Shown here one piece after another: positions 15,193 through 24,111 of a stretch of 64,000 bases of DNA (position 1 is the stretch's first letter; every line of letters begins with the position of its first letter). The position numbers and the translations under genes were made by a program. Source of the DNA: Hydrogenovibrio halophilus DSM 15072 (lineage in GTDB: Bacteria > Pseudomonadota > Gammaproteobacteria > Thiomicrospirales > Thiomicrospiraceae); the NCBI RefSeq assembly GCF_000384235.1, contig NZ_KB913033.1, forward strand, positions 1,743,164-1,807,163, written 5' to 3'. The notes under the pieces were generated by a model. It did no database searches and was not told the origin of the DNA. It saw only the letters and a list, made by a program, of their open reading frames with translations.

Positions 15193-15198
15193 ATTATA
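15193..15198 (-). promoter_or_regulatory. -10 element of the B12 operon
   Basis: TATAAT on the minus strand, placed so that transcription would start at the 5' edge of the riboswitch. No clear -35 at the right spacing. Confidence 0.55.
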
Positions 15199-15267
15199 GT
15201 GGTTTCAAAATAAATCAGGTTGATTTTGCTTCAAGCAAAGATGAATTTCATTCATGAAGCATCTGGG

Positions 15268-15795
15268 TTAAATAAACAGGCTTTGCTGGGAAGGGGAGCG
15301 GGCAAAGTAGGTGGCGGCACCGGCATAGTCGAGCCCTTCGATCAGATCGTCGCGGGTGTAGCCGAGCAGTTCCATGCTCATCTGACAGACGGTGAATTTG
15401 ACGCCCATGTCCAGGCAGATGGCACGCAGTTCGTCAAAAGGCAACTGGTTGTGCCGGGCCAGGGTTTTGTGAAACAGCCGGGTGGACAGGCCGGTCATGC
15501 CGGGCAAGGACCAGACGATGTCGGGCAGGACGCGCCAGTTGACGTTTTGCAGCCATTTTGGCCCAAAGGGCAGTTTGAGAGGCATGGCCGGATTGCCCAC
15601 AGGGGAGACGCGCAATCTGGACGTGTCTTTACGCAGGCATTCGATGCCGTAGAAGGTGAAAAAGATTTCCACTTCCTTGTCCATGGCGGCGGCGGTGCTG
15701 GCGAGAATCATGGGCGGATAGGCCCAATCCAATGTGCCTTTGGATTGAATCAGGCTGAGTTTGGCGGTTTCAGAGTTGTCAGGGGTCTCAAGCAT
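15268..15795 (-). CDS. DsrE/DsrF-like sulfur-relay family protein (DsrE2 type)
   Basis: A 175-residue protein with the DsrE2 pattern: a central Cys (FYGIECL), a late Cys followed by MGVKF and CQMSMELLGY, then the C-terminal DDLIEGLDYAGAATYF. Relatives carry or transfer sulfane sulfur in sulfur oxidisers, often with TusA and rhodanese, none of which is visible here. The ATG overlaps the end of the upstream membrane-protein gene by eight bases, so it is third in a DUF1841-membrane protein-dsrE operon. Its function in the relay is inference from family. Confidence 0.85.
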   Translation of the reverse strand: MLETPDNSETAKLSLIQSKGTLDWAYPPMILASTAAAMDKEVEIFFTFYGIECLRKDTSRLRVSPVGNPAMPLKLPFGPKWLQNVNWRVLPDIVWSLPGMTGLSTRLFHKTLARHNQLPFDELRAICLDMGVKFTVCQMSMELLGYTRDDLIEGLDYAGAATYFARSPSQQSLFI

Positions 15796-16027
15796 CACGG
15801 TCACGACTCTGGTCAGTGGGTGTTGGCTCTGGGGCGGGTTGAACCAGTTTTTGGGTGAAGCGGTAGGACAGCCACAGCGCCGGGGCAATCACCACAAACG
15901 TAAACAGGCTGTTGATCAGGGTGGTCAGTGGGGTTTCGCCCTGAAACTGGGTGACCACGGCGACCACCAGCGCAATGATCAGGGCATTGCGCAGTGCGCG
16001 TTTGTGGGGAGCGGGACGGTCGGTCAT
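15788..16027 (-). CDS. Small two-helix membrane protein
   Basis: A 79-residue protein with hydrophobic segments at about 14-28 and 36-54 and a charged, proline-rich tail. No family named with certainty. AAAGGA precedes the ATG by seven bases. It overlaps the DUF1841 stop by ATGA and the dsrE start by eight bases, so the three genes are coupled. Confidence 0.75.
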   Translation of the reverse strand: MTDRPAPHKRALRNALIIALVVAVVTQFQGETPLTTLINSLFTFVVIAPALWLSYRFTQKLVQPAPEPTPTDQSRDRDA

Positions 16028-16485
16028 GCATCGGTCCTTTTGTGATTTGGGTTCAGAATAAGCACCCGCTGTTGCAGGCATTGCAGATAGGCAATTTCGT
16101 CCGGCTGCCCCTGGGTTTGCTGGGCTTGCCACAGGGCTTCGCCCAGACATTCGAGCATTTCGTGTTCGGTGGCGTGAAAGTCGCGGGTTTTTTGGGTCAT
16201 TTGTTCATACACCGCCTGAATGCCAGCGGGGCGGTCCAGTGACACCTGTTCTTCCAGCGCCAAATGCATCCCCATGTGCAGAAACGGGTTGGTTTCACCG
16301 TCTTCGGGGGCGTAGTCATTGCCCAGGTGTGCCTGGTTTTCCAGCATGCGATGGTATTCCGGGTGCTTTTCAATCACGCGGGCAACGCGCGTTTCCATGG
16401 CGTCCAGCGTTTGATTGCTGCGGGCTTTGCGCCAGGTGTCGGCGTAGAATTGACGCATTTTGTCGCGTTCGGTGGTATAAAACAT
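16024..16485 (-). CDS. DUF1841 family protein
   Basis: A 153-residue soluble protein whose sequence fits DUF1841: an N-terminal MRQFYADTWRKA, central IEKHPEYHRML, and NPFLHMGMHLALEEQ, the conserved His/Glu-containing block. Function unknown. First gene of a three-gene minus-strand operon ending in dsrE. It diverges from the histidine kinase gene. Confidence 0.87.
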   Translation of the reverse strand: MFYTTERDKMRQFYADTWRKARSNQTLDAMETRVARVIEKHPEYHRMLENQAHLGNDYAPEDGETNPFLHMGMHLALEEQVSLDRPAGIQAVYEQMTQKTRDFHATEHEMLECLGEALWQAQQTQGQPDEIAYLQCLQQRVLILNPNHKRTDA

Positions 16486-16640
16486 GGCGGACCTGAATTT
16501 GGCAGGTTAAAAGGCTATTTTATCGGCTTTGCAGGACGAATGCGAGACGTCTGCGTGCATAGTCCTTTCACAAAGGTCGCTGATAAATACAATAGAATAC
16601 GAGTACTGTCTTAAAAAGTGGGTAAGGTGTGATTTCTAAA

Positions 16641-18059
16641 ATGCTGGGTGGGATGACGCTGCGGGTAAAATTTATCCTGCTGTTGGTGGCGTTTGGGACA
16701 TTGATGCTGGGGGTGATGACGTGGAACCACCAGTATCTGTTGCATTCGACCATGATCAAGTATGTGGACAAGCGCGATCAATTGCGTCTGGAGCGGCTGA
16801 AAAACAACCTGGAAGTCTATATGGACGAAAAGGCGATTTTTGACAGCGCCAACATTTCTCAGGATGTGTGGCAGCGCCTGCTCACGGCCTCGCACCGGGT
16901 GGATCTGACGCATACCTACATTCCGCTGGACATTTTGCTGGAACGCCAATACCCCAAGCTGCTGAAAATTCACCCGGACGTGTTTGAGCGTCGGGTCAGT
17001 CTGGTCAGTCGCGATGGCGATGTGATTTATGGCCCCGAACCCACCGAAGGCGGCCTGATGGAGTGCATCTGGGTGGATCGGGATGAGGCCGGGCACCTGG
17101 CCTACAGCCATCGTCAGGTGCTGACCGATAAAAACGACATTGAGTTTGCGGCCAACCAATCGTTTGTGTTTACCGCCTGGGCGCTGGTGATTTCGTTGAT
17201 GGCGGTGATTCTTCTGTGGCCGTTTGCGGAGCATTTCCTCAGGCCCATTACCACCATTGCACAGGGGATGCGGCGCTTGTCTCAGGGCAAGTTCGGAACC
17301 CGGTTGCCCAAAAACCGCAATGATGAGCTGGGTCAGTTGCAGCAGGATTTCAACCATCTGGCCGCCAGTCTGGAAAAAAGCCAGCAGAGCCGCAATCAGT
17401 GGATCGCCGACATTTCGCATGAACTGCGCACGCCGCTGACGGTGCTCAGAGGTCGGCTGGAAGCCATTAAGGATGGCATTTACCAGGCCGATGGCGACAA
17501 AATCCACGAGCTTTACGAAGAGGTGATGATCCTCAATCGCCTGGTGGAGGACCTGTATCAGGTTACCTTGAATGACATCGGTGGATTGAATTACAAGATG
17601 AACCAGGTAGAGTTGACGGCCTTGGTTGATCGTGCCATTGGACTGGTGGCCGAACCGATCCGACAGAAAGGTCTGGTTCTGAGCAGAGAGTTGGGCGATG
17701 AAAAACTGGTGTTGCAGGGCGACGAAGACCGTTTGCAGCAACTGTTTGTCAATCTGCTGGTCAACAGCCTGACCTATACCGACGCCGATCCCGAGGGTCA
17801 GATACGGGTTCGGTTGCAGCGTCAGGGAGCCCTGGCCCGCGTGACCATCGAAGATTCGGCGCCGGGGGTCAGTGATCAGGAATTGACGCACCTGTTCGAA
17901 CGTCTGTATCGCACCGAAGTCTCGCGCAGTCGTCGTCATGGCGGTGCCGGGTTGGGGCTGTCGATCGTTCAACAGATCGTCAGCGCTCACGGGGGCGACA
18001 TTCAGGCCGGGCATTCTGAGCTCGGAGGCATTAAAATGACGGTAACGCTCCCTTTGTAA
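16641..18059 (+). CDS. baeS: Sensor histidine kinase, BaeS-like
   Basis: A 472-residue inner-membrane kinase. A membrane helix at about 10-32, a periplasmic sensor of about 140 residues and a second helix near 180-195 precede a HAMP linker. The phosphoacceptor is in ISHELRTPLTVL, the N box NLLVNSLTYTDA, then EDSAPGVSD and GGAGLGLSIVQQI. It would phosphorylate the regulator encoded ten bases downstream. BaeS senses envelope stress in E. coli; the stimulus here is not known. GTG at 16629 is an alternative start but sits on top of the AAGG site; the ATG at 16641 has it 13 bases away, so the start is uncertain. Confidence 0.85.
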   Translation: MLGGMTLRVKFILLLVAFGTLMLGVMTWNHQYLLHSTMIKYVDKRDQLRLERLKNNLEVYMDEKAIFDSANISQDVWQRLLTASHRVDLTHTYIPLDILLERQYPKLLKIHPDVFERRVSLVSRDGDVIYGPEPTEGGLMECIWVDRDEAGHLAYSHRQVLTDKNDIEFAANQSFVFTAWALVISLMAVILLWPFAEHFLRPITTIAQGMRRLSQGKFGTRLPKNRNDELGQLQQDFNHLAASLEKSQQSRNQWIADISHELRTPLTVLRGRLEAIKDGIYQADGDKIHELYEEVMILNRLVEDLYQVTLNDIGGLNYKMNQVELTALVDRAIGLVAEPIRQKGLVLSRELGDEKLVLQGDEDRLQQLFVNLLVNSLTYTDADPEGQIRVRLQRQGALARVTIEDSAPGVSDQELTHLFERLYRTEVSRSRRHGGAGLGLSIVQQIVSAHGGDIQAGHSELGGIKMTVTLPL

Positions 18060-18069
18060 AGGAAATAAG

Positions 18070-18822
18070 ATGACAGACACCCATGGCTCGCCCCGGATTC
18101 TGATTGTGGAAGATGAGGCCAAAATTGCCGACATTGTTCAGGCGTATCTTGAGAAGGAAGGCTTTGCCACCCATCAGTTGAACCGGGGGGACGAAGTGGA
18201 ACCCTGGCTGGAAGCCCATTCGGCGGATTTGATGATACTGGACCGGATGCTGCCGGGCAAAGATGGCATTGCGGTGTGTCAGGCGGTGCGCACCTTTTCC
18301 CGAATTCCGATTATGATGCTGACGGCCAAGGTCGAAGAGGTGGACCGGGTGCTGGGGCTGGAAACCGGTGCCGACGATTATTTGTGCAAACCGTTCAGCC
18401 CCAAGGAAGTGGTGGCACGGGTCAAGGCCTTGTTGCGTCGTCGTTATGAGTACGACCTGAAAACGCACGTGACCGACTGGGAAATGGACGAGGAACGGTA
18501 TCAGGTTCATTATCAGGGCCAGCACGTGAGTTTGTCGGTGGTGGAATTTGCGATCTTAAAACTTTTGAGCCAGAGCCCCGGCCGGATTTTTTCCCGTGGA
18601 CAGTTGATCAGTTCCATCTACCCGGACAACCGGGTGGTCTCCGACCGGACGGTGGACAGCCACATCAAGAAGCTGCGCCACAAGCTGTTCGATGCTCTGA
18701 CCGAAGACGACATCATTCATTCGGTGTATGGGGTAGGGTACAAGTTTGAATTGCCGGACGCAGCAGCGGCGTCCACCGACTCTCAAAAAACCGACGATCA
18801 GAAAATCACAGAAAAGTCGTAA
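18070..18822 (+). CDS. baeR: OmpR-family response regulator, BaeR-like
   Basis: A 250-residue DNA-binding regulator. The receiver domain has the acidic pair VEDEAK, the phospho-acceptor Asp in LMILDRMLPGKDG and the Lys in DDYLCKPFSPKEV. The winged-helix output domain (about 140-235) includes SDRTVDSHIKKLRHKL and a final SVYGVGYKFEL. It is cotranscribed with the kinase. A promoter for the next, gene-free transcript begins seven bases after its stop. Confidence 0.9.
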   Translation: MTDTHGSPRILIVEDEAKIADIVQAYLEKEGFATHQLNRGDEVEPWLEAHSADLMILDRMLPGKDGIAVCQAVRTFSRIPIMMLTAKVEEVDRVLGLETGADDYLCKPFSPKEVVARVKALLRRRYEYDLKTHVTDWEMDEERYQVHYQGQHVSLSVVEFAILKLLSQSPGRIFSRGQLISSIYPDNRVVSDRTVDSHIKKLRHKLFDALTEDDIIHSVYGVGYKFELPDAAAASTDSQKTDDQKITEKS

Positions 18823-18828
18823 AAGGGC

Positions 18829-18857
18829 TTGCAAAGCCCGATTGGGATCAATACAAT
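18829..18857 (+). promoter_or_regulatory. Sigma-70 type promoter of the non-coding unit
   Basis: TTGCAA (18829-18834), 17-base spacer, TACAAT (18852-18857). It fires into a 430-base interval without a gene. Confidence 0.7.
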
Positions 18858-19118
18858 AAACCTGAATTAGAAAGAAAAAGCTAAATTCGTCGCGAGGCGG
18901 AGGCGGAAAACCACGGATCTCACTGAGATGGCCGGGTTACCTTTCTGGAAAGCATCGTTTACGATTCTCTCCGGTATGTCACTGTTTCCAGTGACACCTC
19001 TCTCCTCGCTACCAGTCGCTTTTTCCGGTTTTACAAGAACACTTTTTTCGATCGTTTAAAACGTCGATTTATGCGCATTTTGCATGGGCATTCAACGGCA
19101 TTTCAATGGGTCGCTGTC

Positions 19119-19138
19119 CGACACCCGATCGGGTGTCG
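19119..19138. repeat. 20-bp perfect palindrome
   Basis: CGACACCCGA followed by its exact complement. It can be a hairpin in the non-coding unit or a dimeric protein-binding site. Confidence 0.7.
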
Positions 19139-19262
19139 CATGGAATAAAAAGTTTTGTTGTAAAACCGAGGGCGGTTTCCGTCCTGTGTTTTACCGTGTT
19201 TCAGAGTGCAACTGAAAGCCCCCCTTCCCTGTCTGACAGGGTTACCACACTTGGGGGAATTT

Positions 19263-19291
19263 GGAGGGCCGTCCGGCCCTCACTTTTTTTT
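19263..19291 (+). terminator. Terminator of the non-coding unit
   Basis: GAGGGCC / GGCCCTC with a four-base loop, then ACTTTTTTTT. It separates the structured interval from the prfC promoter. Confidence 0.9.
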
Positions 19292-19353
19292 CTGCGTTTT
19301 TTTCTGCTTTTGTCTTTTTGCCGACGGCTTCTTTTTTCGTCCGCCCAATCGTT

Positions 19354-19359
19354 TATAAT
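19354..19359 (+). promoter_or_regulatory. -10 element of prfC
   Basis: A consensus TATAAT after the terminator and about 195 bases ahead of prfC. The -35 region is T-rich and weak. Confidence 0.5.
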
Positions 19360-19552
19360 GCCCAATATTCTAGGACAGGTCAAGTTGTGTCCTTTGCATC
19401 AGACCCAAAGCGGATAAAAACAATCCTGTTTTGATTTCGATCTGACTGTTCGCTTTTCTTTTCGGCGGCGAACTCGGTGTCTGATGCCAAAGGCTCCGTT
19501 CGTGATCTGATTTCGTCTGAACGTTCATTTTATTAAAAGCGCCATCTCATTT

Positions 19553-21127
19553 ATGTCTCACCATTTGGAAACGACCAAGCGTCGGACTTTTGCCATCATT
19601 TCCCACCCGGACGCCGGGAAAACCACGGTCACAGAAAAATTGCTGCTGTATGGGGGCGCGATACAGCTCGCCGGTTCGGTCAAGAGCCGCAAAACCGACC
19701 GGGCCGCCACCTCGGACTGGATGAAAATGGAGCAGGAACGCGGGATTTCCGTGGCCTCCTCGGTGATGCAGTTTCCTTATCGCGATGTGATGATCAACCT
19801 GCTGGACACGCCGGGGCATGAGGATTTCTCCGAGGACACCTATCGGACCCTGACCGCGGTCGATTCGGCCTTGATGGTGATCGATGTGGCCAAAGGGGTG
19901 GAAGATCGCACCATCAAGCTGATGGACGTGTGTCGTCTGCGCGATACCCCGATTCTGACCTTCATCAATAAGCTGGATCGGGAAGGCAAGGAGCCGATTG
20001 AACTGCTGGACGAAGTCGAGGAGGTGCTGAAAATCGATTGCGCGCCGGTAACCTGGCCAATTGGGATGGGCAAGCGCTTTAAAGGCATCTACCATTTGTA
20101 TGATGACACCATCCGCCTGTTTGCGGTCGCGGACGGCTTGCACGCGTCGGAAGGCGAGGTGATCGAAGGGCTGGATAACCCACGTCTGGACGACTGCCTG
20201 GGCGACCAGGCCCAGGAGTTGCGTGACGAAGTCGAGCTGGTGCGGGGCGCCAGCCACGAATTTGATCTGGACGCGTTTTTGTCGGGCAAGCTGACGCCAG
20301 TGTATTTTGGCTCGGCGGTCAATAACTTCGGTCTGCAGGAGTTGCTGGATGGGTTTCACGACCATGCGCCCGCGCCGAAAGGACGCGAAACCGCCACCCG
20401 TTATGTTGAGTCAAGCGAAGACAAGCTCACTGGCTTCATTTTTAAAATTCAGGCCAATATGGACCCCAAGCACCGGGATCGGGTCGCCTTTATGCGGGTC
20501 GTGTCCGGCACCTATGAAAAAGGCATGAGTCTCAAGCACGTCCGTCTGGGGAAGAACGTCAAAATCGCCAAAGCCATCACCTTTCTGGCCAATCGGCGGG
20601 ATCAGGCCGAGGTCGCCTATCCGGGCGACATCATTGGTCTGCACAATCACGGTACCATCAAAATCGGCGACACCTTTACCCAGGGCGAAGATCTGAAATT
20701 CACCGGCATTCCCAACTTTGCGCCCGAGCTGTTCCGTCGGGCCCAGCTCAAGGACCCGATGAAAATGAAAGCGCTGCAGAAAGGTCTGATCCAGCTTTCC
20801 GAAGAAGGGGCGACCCAGTTGTTCCGGCCAATTGCCAACAACGATCTGATTCTGGGGGCCGTTGGGATTTTGCAGTTTGAGGTGGTGGCGCAGCGACTGG
20901 TGGACGAATACAACGTCAACTGCTTTTTTGAACCGGTCAATGTGCAGACGGCGCGTTGGATCGAGGGCGACAAAGCCGAAATCGATAAATTTCTGGCCAA
21001 GGTCAAAGAGAATGTGGCTTACGACGCCGCCGATCAATTGGTGTACATTGCCCCGACCCGGGTCAACCTGAACCTCACCGAGGAGCGCTGGCCCAAGCTT
21101 CGCTTTGTCGCTACCCGGGAGCACTGA
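19553..21127 (+). CDS. prfC: Peptide chain release factor 3
   Basis: A 524-residue translational GTPase that recycles RF1/RF2 from the ribosome. G1 is [14 protein letters not shown], the switch II block [17 protein letters not shown] and the NKLD specificity motif follow, then the class-II release factor C-terminus with NINCFFEP-like [15 protein letters not shown]. Length equals that of E. coli RF3. A roughly 190-base untranslated leader precedes it. Confidence 0.97.
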   Translation: MSHHLETTKRRTFAIISHPDAGKTTVTEKLLLYGGAIQLAGSVKSRKTDRAATSDWMKMEQERGISVASSVMQFPYRDVMINLLDTPGHEDFSEDTYRTLTAVDSALMVIDVAKGVEDRTIKLMDVCRLRDTPILTFINKLDREGKEPIELLDEVEEVLKIDCAPVTWPIGMGKRFKGIYHLYDDTIRLFAVADGLHASEGEVIEGLDNPRLDDCLGDQAQELRDEVELVRGASHEFDLDAFLSGKLTPVYFGSAVNNFGLQELLDGFHDHAPAPKGRETATRYVESSEDKLTGFIFKIQANMDPKHRDRVAFMRVVSGTYEKGMSLKHVRLGKNVKIAKAITFLANRRDQAEVAYPGDIIGLHNHGTIKIGDTFTQGEDLKFTGIPNFAPELFRRAQLKDPMKMKALQKGLIQLSEEGATQLFRPIANNDLILGAVGILQFEVVAQRLVDEYNVNCFFEPVNVQTARWIEGDKAEIDKFLAKVKENVAYDAADQLVYIAPTRVNLNLTEERWPKLRFVATREH

Positions 21128-21232
21128 GCGTCGGTGTCCTTTGATTCCGGTGAAAGGACACCATAAGTCTCTCATTTGCAATGTTTTTTTTATGTGTTAA
21201 GGTTGGCCTATTGATTTTATGGTTTGGTTTTT

Positions 21233-21244
21233 ACCAGGCCTGGT
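21233..21244. repeat. Iterated palindrome copy 6
   Basis: Exact ACCAGGCCTGGT with T5 before and A5 after, giving 22 bp of perfect symmetry. Located 105 bases after prfC and 19 bases before a small ORF. Confidence 0.95.
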
Positions 21245-21263
21245 AAAAAACGGGTAACCACAG

Positions 21264-21407
21264 ATGAAGCTGAAGCGTCGAGACAATATCTTTCGAACCC
21301 AAAAGAAATCGCACGGGAAGTCCTTCTTTTTGCTGTTGATCATAGTGTCTGCCGCCGGATTTTATTTTTTCGGGCAGATCAAATCGGTGTTGGCCGGTTT
21401 TTTATAA
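21264..21407 (+). CDS. Possible 47-residue single-helix membrane protein
   Basis: A short frame starting ATG: a strongly basic N-terminus (KLKRRDNIFRTQKKSHGK) then a clear membrane helix (FFLLLIIVSAAGFYFFG) and a short tail ending LAGFL. The positive-inside layout is that of a real small membrane protein. No good ribosome site is seen, and conservation cannot be judged here. Confidence 0.45.
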   Translation: MKLKRRDNIFRTQKKSHGKSFFLLLIIVSAAGFYFFGQIKSVLAGFL

Positions 21408-21465
21408 CAGAAAACGCATCCCTTGCTGGCAGTGCAGAGCCTCCGCATCCCCTCGGGTGTTCGGG

Positions 21466-22824
21466 TTAAATCAGAATGACGGTGGCCAGTCCCAGAAACA
21501 CAAAGAAGCCGAGTGAATCGGTCACTGTGGTCAGCATCAGCCCGGAAGCCAGGGCCGGATCAATTTTCATCTTCTGCAGCACCAATGGGATCATGGCACC
21601 GGCCAGAGACGCGGCGGTCAGATTGATCAGCATGGCGGCGGCAAAAATCATGCCCAGTGTCGGGTCCTGAAACCACAGGCCGGCGGCAATGCCGGTCAGG
21701 CTGGCCCAGAACAAACCGTTAAATCCTCCTACCGACGTTTCCTTCCACACCAGACTTCGACGATTTTTGCGCCCCAGTTTGCCGGTGGCCAAGGCCCGGA
21801 TCACAATGGTCGCGGTCTGGGTGCCGGCAATGCCGCCCATGCTGGCGACAATCGGCATCAGAATTGCCAGGGCAACAATTTCTTCGATGGTGGCTTCAAA
21901 CACGCCGATCACGATGGACGCAAAAATCGCGGTCAACAGGTTGATGCCCAGCCAGAAGGACCGTCGCCGTGCCGAAATCAGCGGCGGCGCAAACAGATCC
22001 TCTTCTTCGTCCAGACCGGCGCTGGCCATGGTCGCGCGATCGGCTTCTTCCCGGATGATGTCGACCACGTCATCAATGGTGATGCGTCCCAGAACATAGT
22101 CCCGCTGGTCGATGACCGCAATCGAAATCAGGTCGTTTTTCTCAAAAATGTTGGCCACGTCTGTGTCCGGCGTGAGTGCGTTGATGGCAAAACGGCTTTT
22201 GTCCACCAGATCGGCCACCAGTGTGTCTTCGTCATGGGTCAGCAGGTCGTTCAGTCTCAGGGTGCCTTCGTATTTGCCATGGCGGTCGCGTACGATCAGA
22301 TCGACCATGTCGTTGGGCAGTTCGCCGATTTTGCGTAACAGTCGCAGCACCACTTCCAGGGTGACGTCCGAGCGGACCGATATGTAATCGGTCGACATCA
22401 GTCCGCCGGCTGTGTTTTCCGGGTAGGACAGGGCGGTGATGACCGCGTCTCTGGCCGGTCCGGGCAACGCATCAATCAGATCATGCTTATCCGATTCGGG
22501 CAGGGTTTGCAGAATGTCGGCGATGTCATCGGTTTCCAGCGACTTGGTCAGGGCAATGATTTCGTCACTGGATAGCAATTTGAGCAAACTGGCACGGACT
22601 TCGTCGTTGGTGTGGCCAAGCACCGGGCCGCGGACGTCGGCAGGCAGATATTGCCACAGACCGAGGCGGTCTTTGGGTGGCGTGGCCTCGAGCGTTTCGG
22701 CGATTTCTTCCGGAACCAGGCTGAGCAGCAGTTGTTCAATGTAGTCGTGGTTCTGCTCGCTGACGGCCTGTTGCAGCTGTTCGGCAATGGCCAGTTTGTC
22801 GTGGTGGTAGTGCACTTTGCTCAT
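21466..22824 (-). CDS. mgtE: Magnesium transporter MgtE
   Basis: A 452-residue Mg2+ channel. The N domain (about 20-130) has repeats such as LPADVRGPVL and LLSSDEIIAL; two CBS domains follow (about 135-255) with DYISVRSDVTLEVVLRLL and VLGRITIDDVVDII; five membrane helices span about 285-450 with the pore segment ALAILMPIVASMGGIAGTQ. The Mg-sensing cytosolic domains gate the pore. The ATG at 22824 is preferred over a GTG three codons upstream. No M-box riboswitch seen. Confidence 0.95.
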   Translation of the reverse strand: MSKVHYHHDKLAIAEQLQQAVSEQNHDYIEQLLLSLVPEEIAETLEATPPKDRLGLWQYLPADVRGPVLGHTNDEVRASLLKLLSSDEIIALTKSLETDDIADILQTLPESDKHDLIDALPGPARDAVITALSYPENTAGGLMSTDYISVRSDVTLEVVLRLLRKIGELPNDMVDLIVRDRHGKYEGTLRLNDLLTHDEDTLVADLVDKSRFAINALTPDTDVANIFEKNDLISIAVIDQRDYVLGRITIDDVVDIIREEADRATMASAGLDEEEDLFAPPLISARRRSFWLGINLLTAIFASIVIGVFEATIEEIVALAILMPIVASMGGIAGTQTATIVIRALATGKLGRKNRRSLVWKETSVGGFNGLFWASLTGIAAGLWFQDPTLGMIFAAAMLINLTAASLAGAMIPLVLQKMKIDPALASGLMLTTVTDSLGFFVFLGLATVILI

Positions 22825-22906
22825 GATCGCCACAGAGTATCGATGGAATGAAGGTTTATTTTACCTGAAAGGCGTGACGAGGCCATGACAAGCGGGTAAT
22901 TGGCCA

Positions 22907-22936
22907 TAAAAAAAGCGCCGGAAGGCGCTTTTTTTA
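22907..22936 (-). terminator. Bidirectional terminator after hpf
   Basis: A7 then AGCGCC-GGAA-GGCGCT then T7. Symmetric, so it can stop transcription from either side, but the minus-strand hpf gene is the natural client. Confidence 0.9.
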
Positions 22937-22953
22937 TCATGCGATCACCATGA

Positions 22954-23295
22954 TCACGCTTCTTCGGCTTGATCCGCTGACATTTGACGGGCACCACCGC
23001 TTTTTTTGTGGTGGCTGCTGATTTTTTCCTTGTGCTTGATGATCTGACGGTCGAGTTTGTCGACCAATGCATCAATGGAGGCATACATGTCGTCGGTGGT
23101 GTGCTCGGCGAACAAGTCTTTACCAGACACGTGCACTGTGGCTTCGGCCTTCTGGTTCTGCTTTTCCACCGTGAGAATCACGTGCGTATTGGTCACATGG
23201 TCAAAATGGCGGGTTAATTTCTGCATTTTTTCCGTGACATAGTCGCGCAGGGCATCGGTGATTTCAACGTGGTGGCCGGTCAGATTGATTTGCAT
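22954..23295 (-). CDS. hpf: Ribosome hibernation promoting factor
   Basis: A 113-residue HPF/YfiA-type protein: QINLTGHHVEITDALRDYV at the N-terminus and the DDMYASIDALVDKLDRQIIKHKEK signature. It binds the decoding region of idle ribosomes and promotes dimers. AAGGAG precedes the ATG. It follows lptB, the usual place after rpoN, but rpoN is absent. A TATAAT inside the lptB-hpf spacer gives it a separate promoter. Confidence 0.93.
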   Translation of the reverse strand: MQINLTGHHVEITDALRDYVTEKMQKLTRHFDHVTNTHVILTVEKQNQKAEATVHVSGKDLFAEHTTDDMYASIDALVDKLDRQIIKHKEKISSHHKKSGGARQMSADQAEEA

Positions 23296-23347
23296 ACATG
23301 ACTCCTTTTGGTCGGGGTGATACGCGTGGTTCCGCGTTTTTGATTTC

Positions 23348-23378
23348 ATTATAGCATAGCCCCCGGCCGCCGATTCAA
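23348..23378 (-). promoter_or_regulatory. Promoter of hpf
   Basis: TATAAT (23348-23353) preceded on the minus strand by TTGAAT (23373-23378), 19-base spacer. It lies between lptB and hpf. Confidence 0.5.
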
Positions 23379-23382
23379 ACAC

Positions 23383-24111
23383 TCAAATCGCCTGAAAATC
23401 GTCGCCCAGATAGACGGCGCGGACCTGCGGGTCGGCCAGAATGGCTTCGGCTTCACCATGGGCGAGGATTTTGCCATCGTGCAAGATGTAGGCACGGTCA
23501 CAGACGCCGAGTGTTTCGCGCACATTGTGGTCGGTGATCAACACGCCGATGCCGCGCTGTTTGAGCTGGCGGATGATGCCTTGAATGTCTTTGACCGAGA
23601 TTGGGTCAACCCCGGCGAAGGGCTCGTCCAGCAGGATGAAAGCCGGCTCCATGGCCAGTGCCCGCGCGATTTCAACCCGGCGACGCTCTCCGCCGGAAAG
23701 GGATTGGCCCAGTTGTTCGGTAATGTGGGTGATGTGCAGGTCCTGGATCAGGGTTTGATACAGCGTTTGTCGCGCTTTCTTGTCCAGCTCGGGGCGCATT
23801 TCCAGAATGGCCATGATGTTGTCGTGCACCGTCAGGCGGCGAAAGATGGAGGCTTCCTGAGGCAGGTAACCAATGCCCAGCCGGGCGCGCTGATCGATAC
23901 TCAGTTGGGTCAGTTCCCGGTCATCCAGCCAGATTTGACCAGCGTCATTGCGCACCAGTCCGGTCATCATGTAAAAGGTGGTGGTTTTTCCGGCGCCATT
24001 GGGTCCGAGCAGGCCGACGACTTCGGCGCTGTGCACGTCCATGTCCACGGAGGTGACCACCGGGCGTTTTCTGTAGCTTTTGGCCAGTTTTCGCGCGTAA
24101 AAATGTGCCAT
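23383..24111 (-). CDS. lptB: LPS export ATPase LptB
   Basis: A 242-residue ABC ATPase powering LPS extraction from the inner membrane. Walker [18 protein letters not shown]-loop [12 protein letters not shown], signature [15 protein letters not shown], Walker [13 protein letters not shown] and H-switch TDHNVRE are all intact; the [12 protein letters not shown] block is LptB-specific. It abuts lptA with a one-base overlap at the ATG. Confidence 0.97.
   Translation of the reverse strand: MAHFYARKLAKSYRKRPVVTSVDMDVHSAEVVGLLGPNGAGKTTTFYMMTGLVRNDAGQIWLDDRELTQLSIDQRARLGIGYLPQEASIFRRLTVHDNIMAILEMRPELDKKARQTLYQTLIQDLHITHITEQLGQSLSGGERRRVEIARALAMEPAFILLDEPFAGVDPISVKDIQGIIRQLKQRGIGVLITDHNVRETLGVCDRAYILHDGKILAHGEAEAILADPQVRAVYLGDDFQAI

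Larger units (their letters stand above)
18864..19291 (+). ncRNA. Candidate structured non-coding RNA
   Basis: Between a promoter (18829-18857) and a terminator (19263-19291) no reading frame is convincing, yet stems are dense. GCGAGG (18892) pairs with CCTCGC (19014), enclosing ATCTCA-C-TGAGAT (18917), ATCGT/ACGAT (18954) and GTCACTG/CAGTGAC (18978). Next come a 20-bp palindrome (19119-19138), a GTAAAAC/GTTTTAC hairpin (19160-19194) and CCCTGTC/GACAGGG (19227-19241) inside a C6/G5 helix. I do not recognise a known riboswitch, 6S, tmRNA, RNase P or SRP RNA. It could be one long RNA, an sRNA in its 3' half, or a leader. Confidence 0.55.

Noticed and set aside
18892-19019. Known riboswitch or housekeeping RNA (GEMM, 6S, SRP, tmRNA, RNase P)
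   Set aside because: None of the conserved sequence blocks of these RNAs is present, so it is left unclassified.
19106-19417. 103-codon frame in the non-coding unit
   Set aside because: No ribosome site, low-complexity Phe/Leu/Ser content and it runs through a terminator and the prfC promoter.
21224-21469. 81-codon frame overlapping the small membrane protein
   Set aside because: It starts inside the palindrome and has no coherent protein features; the overlapping frame with basic head and membrane helix is more credible.
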